A stretch of 64,000 bases of DNA from Episyrphus balteatus (taxonomy: Eukaryota; Arthropoda; Insecta; Diptera; Syrphidae), in contig NC_079136.1 of NCBI RefSeq assembly GCF_945859705.1, positions 110,628,028 to 110,692,027 on the forward strand, given 5' to 3'. Positions within the stretch are counted from its first letter, which is position 1. Every line of letters begins with the position of its first letter. Positions 59,946 through 64,000 of this stretch are shown here, piece after piece. A program made the position numbers and the translations under genes. The notes beneath the pieces were generated by a model, which did not search any database, was not told where the DNA came from, and was given only the letters and a program-made list of their open reading frames with translations.

Positions 59946-62900
59946 TTTTTTTGTTTTGTTTTGGATTAAAACGTAGAAAAGGCCTTCTGGCTCTTTCAGA
60001 GATATAGCTAACTTCTTGCTTTGTTAATGTTAAAAAACATTTTGGTTTTCCGATTTTTTGGATTTGTTAATAGAAATGGCTCCAACAATTTGGATTAAAT
60101 TTTTAACAGCTAATTCTTTTTTTCGCCAAATCTGTGATTATTTCCCATCAAACATCTGATATTTGTCAATTGAAAAAAAGTAGAAACAAAACTATCATCA
60201 TCGGGTCTCGAATGAGATAAATTGTGCGTGTGAAGGTGAACGTTTTTTCATTTAAGGGTTATTTAATGTCTTTCGATAACACCTAAACAATTAAATAATA
60301 TAGTGAATTAGCTTTCTAATATTTGCAATCATTTTGGGTCTTAAGAAAAATTATTTTAAAAATAAATCTTCTTGACCAGCCTAATTCTATTGTAAAACAA
60401 AACTCATCTTAGATTACAGTTAACACCCCCTGCTAAGGGTTTCTGTTAAAAACTGATAAAAAAAAACTAATCTCATATCCAAAAAAACACCCATCATTCA
60501 AAAATTTTTCAAAGTCAATTAAATGACTGACTGGAACTAATTCGTCCGTAATCGAAAAATAATCAATACAAAATGTCACTCTTTCTTTAACAAATTATGT
60601 GGAACAACCAAAAAACACACAAACAAAGTTGTTTATCAATCTATTTTGTGAGGTTTCTTTGTATGTGTTTTTTTTCCATGGAAGGGGAGACAAACAAAAA
60701 AAAATTGTTACCAAAACATTTGATTATCTTAATGCTCGTTCATCGATAGAGATGACCTAACATGAAAAATTGATCTTCTAATTAGCTAATGCTGGTGCAA
60801 CTTTCCTACTAGTATACCTATATGAGACCAAACAGATTTCATCAGACAGAGAGCGCAGAGGACACATGGTTCGTTCGATTCTGTGCCAGGGTTTGGGTCA
60901 TGCCGGTGAAGGTCCTTTAATCGATTTCGAACATGGAAGCAATTAGTTATGCTCCGTGCCTCATATATGTGCCACATCCAGATTCAGTTGCACATTAATC
61001 GTGTTATTTATTGAAGTACTGTGATAACGAATTGGTCAAGGGATGTAATCAGTTTTACTTGGTGCTATCTTTAATAATGTTTATCGGAGCAGTAGCAGAA
61101 GTTGAAAATGCTTCATCGAAATGCATATCACTTTAATGGACTGTTAAATTCTGTTTTTTTTTTCTTCTTCTAGTTCCACTTTTTTGTCGATTTTAAATGC
61201 CACAAGTTCCGGCTATAAATTTTCGAAATCAGCATGAGGGAGAGAGGTGAAGGATGTGTTTGTACCACACAAGCTGAGATGTTAATTTGTTTTTCGATTC
61301 AAATTCTGATTCAGCTTTGCTGCATAGGCAAGCAATGAATGCAGCAGCAGAATCATGTGTCTGTTTTGGTCAAAGTGATGACATGAGCCCACAAATACAC
61401 CTACCTATAACCTATAAGACTAGGTAGATGTGACGATTCGATTCTGTTCTGATTCGATGGCCACATTGCTTTTGGTTGAAAGGAGTCATGTGAACATGAT
61501 GCAGAGGAATGCATCTCTTCGAAACGTTAATCGAATACGAGCTAACTCTTGTCTTGATCAAAGCAATTTCTGTCATCGAATATGGAATGCTCTATCGATG
61601 AAGAGTAAACAACAGGTTAGCATAAAATTGAGAGCATAACGGGATTAGGACACAAACATGATGGTCACTCAAGTAAAAATAAAAAGCATAGCATAGACGA
61701 TATTTGCAGTAAATAAACTGACTTCGGTTACAAATCATGTTTTTTTATTGCCATAGGAATGCTTGGGTAATATATTGTGGTAACTGGGTAAGCTTTGATT
61801 TTGTAAAAAAAAATCAATCCAAAAATTGCAACTTTTTCTTTATCTTTTACGGCATGGAAATCGACTTTTGTGTGATATTTACAGTTATTATCGCCCCAAA
61901 GCTAAACTTTCCAATATATTAATACAATCTTCGAAAGCTTTTTGTATGTACATATAAGCTTTGGCTAAAAATTCTTCTGAAAAGAAGGTAAGAAGGTAGT
62001 AAAGCTTTCTGAAAGGAAATTAGGTGTACGACGATGAATGAAATTGAATTTTTATCAACCTTAGATCGACATGTAGAACATTAAGGTAAATATTAAAGTA
62101 ACGCCTGTAAAAAAATGTCGCACAAAATGTATAATTTTAAAATTGTCTCCATGGATTTTGAACCTAGCTTCTTGAAATTCATAACTTCTTACCTGGAAAA
62201 CTGTAAATACAGAGTTTGAGATGCGCACTTTCATATATCCGGGGTTCCTAAATGCAACCATATGAGTACTTGTATATTTATGCTCACTACAAACGACATC
62301 GAAATATTTGTTAAAAACACCTAAATTTTAGCTAAACGTAAAATCAACCAAGAACGAAAAAAAGCATTTATACTTAACAAACACTCAAAGGAAGCTCACA
62401 CTTTTATTTGTTTATCTCCCTTAAAGCAAACAAAAAACTGTTCTATTTCTTCTTCAGTTTAAAAATCTATACCTAATTATTGCTCTTATACACAAATAGT
62501 TTGCGTTTTTCTATATGCACAATCAATAAAACAACACAAAATATATAACAAAGAATAAAGACGTCATGTTTACTTTTTACTTTACTCTATACCTAAGTAA
62601 ATTAAAAGGATAAATATTTGTATTCTTACACTTTCATCTCAATTTATTGGGGATAGTAGAAATGTTTGTCCTTAATTTGATTTATCTTGAATTGTATTTG
62701 TCTTTGTATTTGTTTATGCAAATTTTTAAACATGCCATGATTGACAAAAATATGAATTTTAAGTCTTTTAATATTTCCAAATCTTATCTGTTCAATCAAA
62801 CGCTGTTTTTGCCTTTATTTTTATTATTTTTAACAAACAGAAAATTTAATCAAACTACATTTTTTTATTCAAAGTAAAAATTGCATAAAACCTTTAAAAG

Positions 62901-64000
62901 ATCAGAAGCAATTTCAGATCAATAAATCGAAAATCTTTTTGAGGCTTCTGTATATACCTACCTACATAAAAAAAAGAAAAAAAAAGAAATACACACACAC
63001 TGATGGTAAATAAAGTTTCCAAACTGCAATGCACTTCGCCTTCTGAAAAATCTCTGTTAAAGGCCTACATTATATGTGCAAGAGTATGAGTACGAGCTAT
63101 TTGTGTGTATGAATATTGAACAAAGTTATTTCGCTTCAGTAGACATCAAAAGACTGCATAGCTTTATCATTCAGTCCAAAGGACAAGGATTCCCTCGAAG
63201 AGAATGGATCTGAAAATTAACTCATAAACGTTTTCTCTATGCAATACAAACAAGTCTATGATGATAATAAAGACTTCATAGAAGTACGACCAAATGAGTT
63301 CTGTTCTATTAGAATCATAGACGCTATTGGTCTTGAATCTAGATAACAACATACATATATTATAACTCGAAGAAAACGGGTGTGTTTTTTTTAATAATCC
63401 TTTAATAAATATACTCGTATATTTACACAGTGTGAGAATTGAAAGGAGGGAAGGGTTTTAACGAATTTATTGTAGCAGTTTTGATTTTTTTACTATCCAT
63501 TGTGGAAAATTTTGTTAAATAAAATCATAAACAAAGCTATAAGGGTGCTCTGGCCATCATCGGTATGAAGACTTTGTATTCCTTAATTCTCACTATTTCT
63601 AGTAAGACTTTGTCAACATAGTAGTAGGGGAGCCCGAGATGCTAAATTTGCAGTTACTCGAGCGTCATGGGGACCTATTGGATTGCGAAGATAAGGTTCT
63701 AAAACGAAAAAAGTATATGGAAGTTTTCCATTTAAGTGGGGATAAGAGCTTATAAACACTTCAAAAAAATGTAAAAAAAATACCGTCACATTGAAATACT
63801 CGAGCGGGTCAGATATTAATAGGGTATAATCGCATTGATTTTGTGATAACCGATAAATATTAATCTGACGATTAGACAGTGGTGGGTGGTTAAAAAAAGC
63901 GGTAGAAAAAATAAAAAAAAAATAAGTTATTCTAGCGTGTCAAATTTGGGAAGGCACGTTCAGTGAACTCCAAATAGTGTTCAATTTGAAAAACTGACGA
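59946..64000. other. AT-rich sequence, nothing recognised
   Basis: Short open frames only, none with a recognisable domain or splice context. Missing Ddr N-terminal exons were looked for on the minus strand and not found. Confidence 0.5.

Noticed and set aside
1..64000. Bacterial-type features (operons, CRISPR, riboswitches)
   Set aside because: Spliced animal gene and insect retroelement show this is eukaryotic DNA; no regularly spaced identical repeats with unique spacers were seen.

Overview
This window is insect nuclear DNA, most probably from a fly (Diptera). It is AT-rich, has widely spaced exons with GT..AG introns, and carries a gypsy-group errantivirus and many inverted-repeat elements. 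I recognise one host gene and one complete retroviral element. The rest is intron or flanking DNA made of repeats. The species cannot be named from the sequence alone.

Host gene (minus strand, 44706 down to about 18374): nine consecutive exons join in frame to give most of a discoidin domain receptor (Ddr, collagen-receptor tyrosine kinase family). They encode, in order: the rest of the discoidin (F5/8C) domain, the discoidin-like domain, a short extracellular stalk, one transmembrane helix and a long cytosolic juxtamembrane segment. The signal peptide and the start of the discoidin domain must lie beyond the right edge, upstream of 44706. I found no kinase domain. The last exon runs into an in-frame TAA (18444-18446) just where the kinase should begin. 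A strong splice donor lies 70 bp further on. The window therefore shows either a kinase-less form, a frame error, or kinase exons beyond the left edge.

Retroviral element (plus strand, 48768-55301): a full errantivirus. It has 260-bp LTRs that look identical, a CGCG target duplication, a tRNA-Ser-type primer site, gag, pol reached by a -1 frame change, an overlapping env of the baculovirus-F-like type, and a polypurine tract. All three reading frames are open, so this is a very young insertion. It sits upstream of the first visible Ddr exon, on the opposite strand.

Repeats: large palindromes and foldback elements lie at 66-488, 1133-1764, 3801-3941, 5636-6712, 13501-16022, 20066-21032, 24491-25569 and 36530-39626. 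The 1.08-kb palindrome at 5636 has a second copy at 24491. The two arms of each copy share variants that differ between the copies, so the arms evolve together. A second family, around 10.1-10.8 kb, 33.8-34.3 kb and 59.6-59.9 kb, combines GC-rich GGTGCGG-type inverted ends with a central tRNA-like sequence. A Tc1-type transposase remnant lies inside the 13.5-16.0 kb inverted repeat. Degenerate short-unit arrays, a CAGA tetranucleotide tract and dispersed AT-rich repeats fill much of the rest.

Right of 55305, apart from one tRNA-like-family fragment at 59575-59945, I see no gene or clear element.
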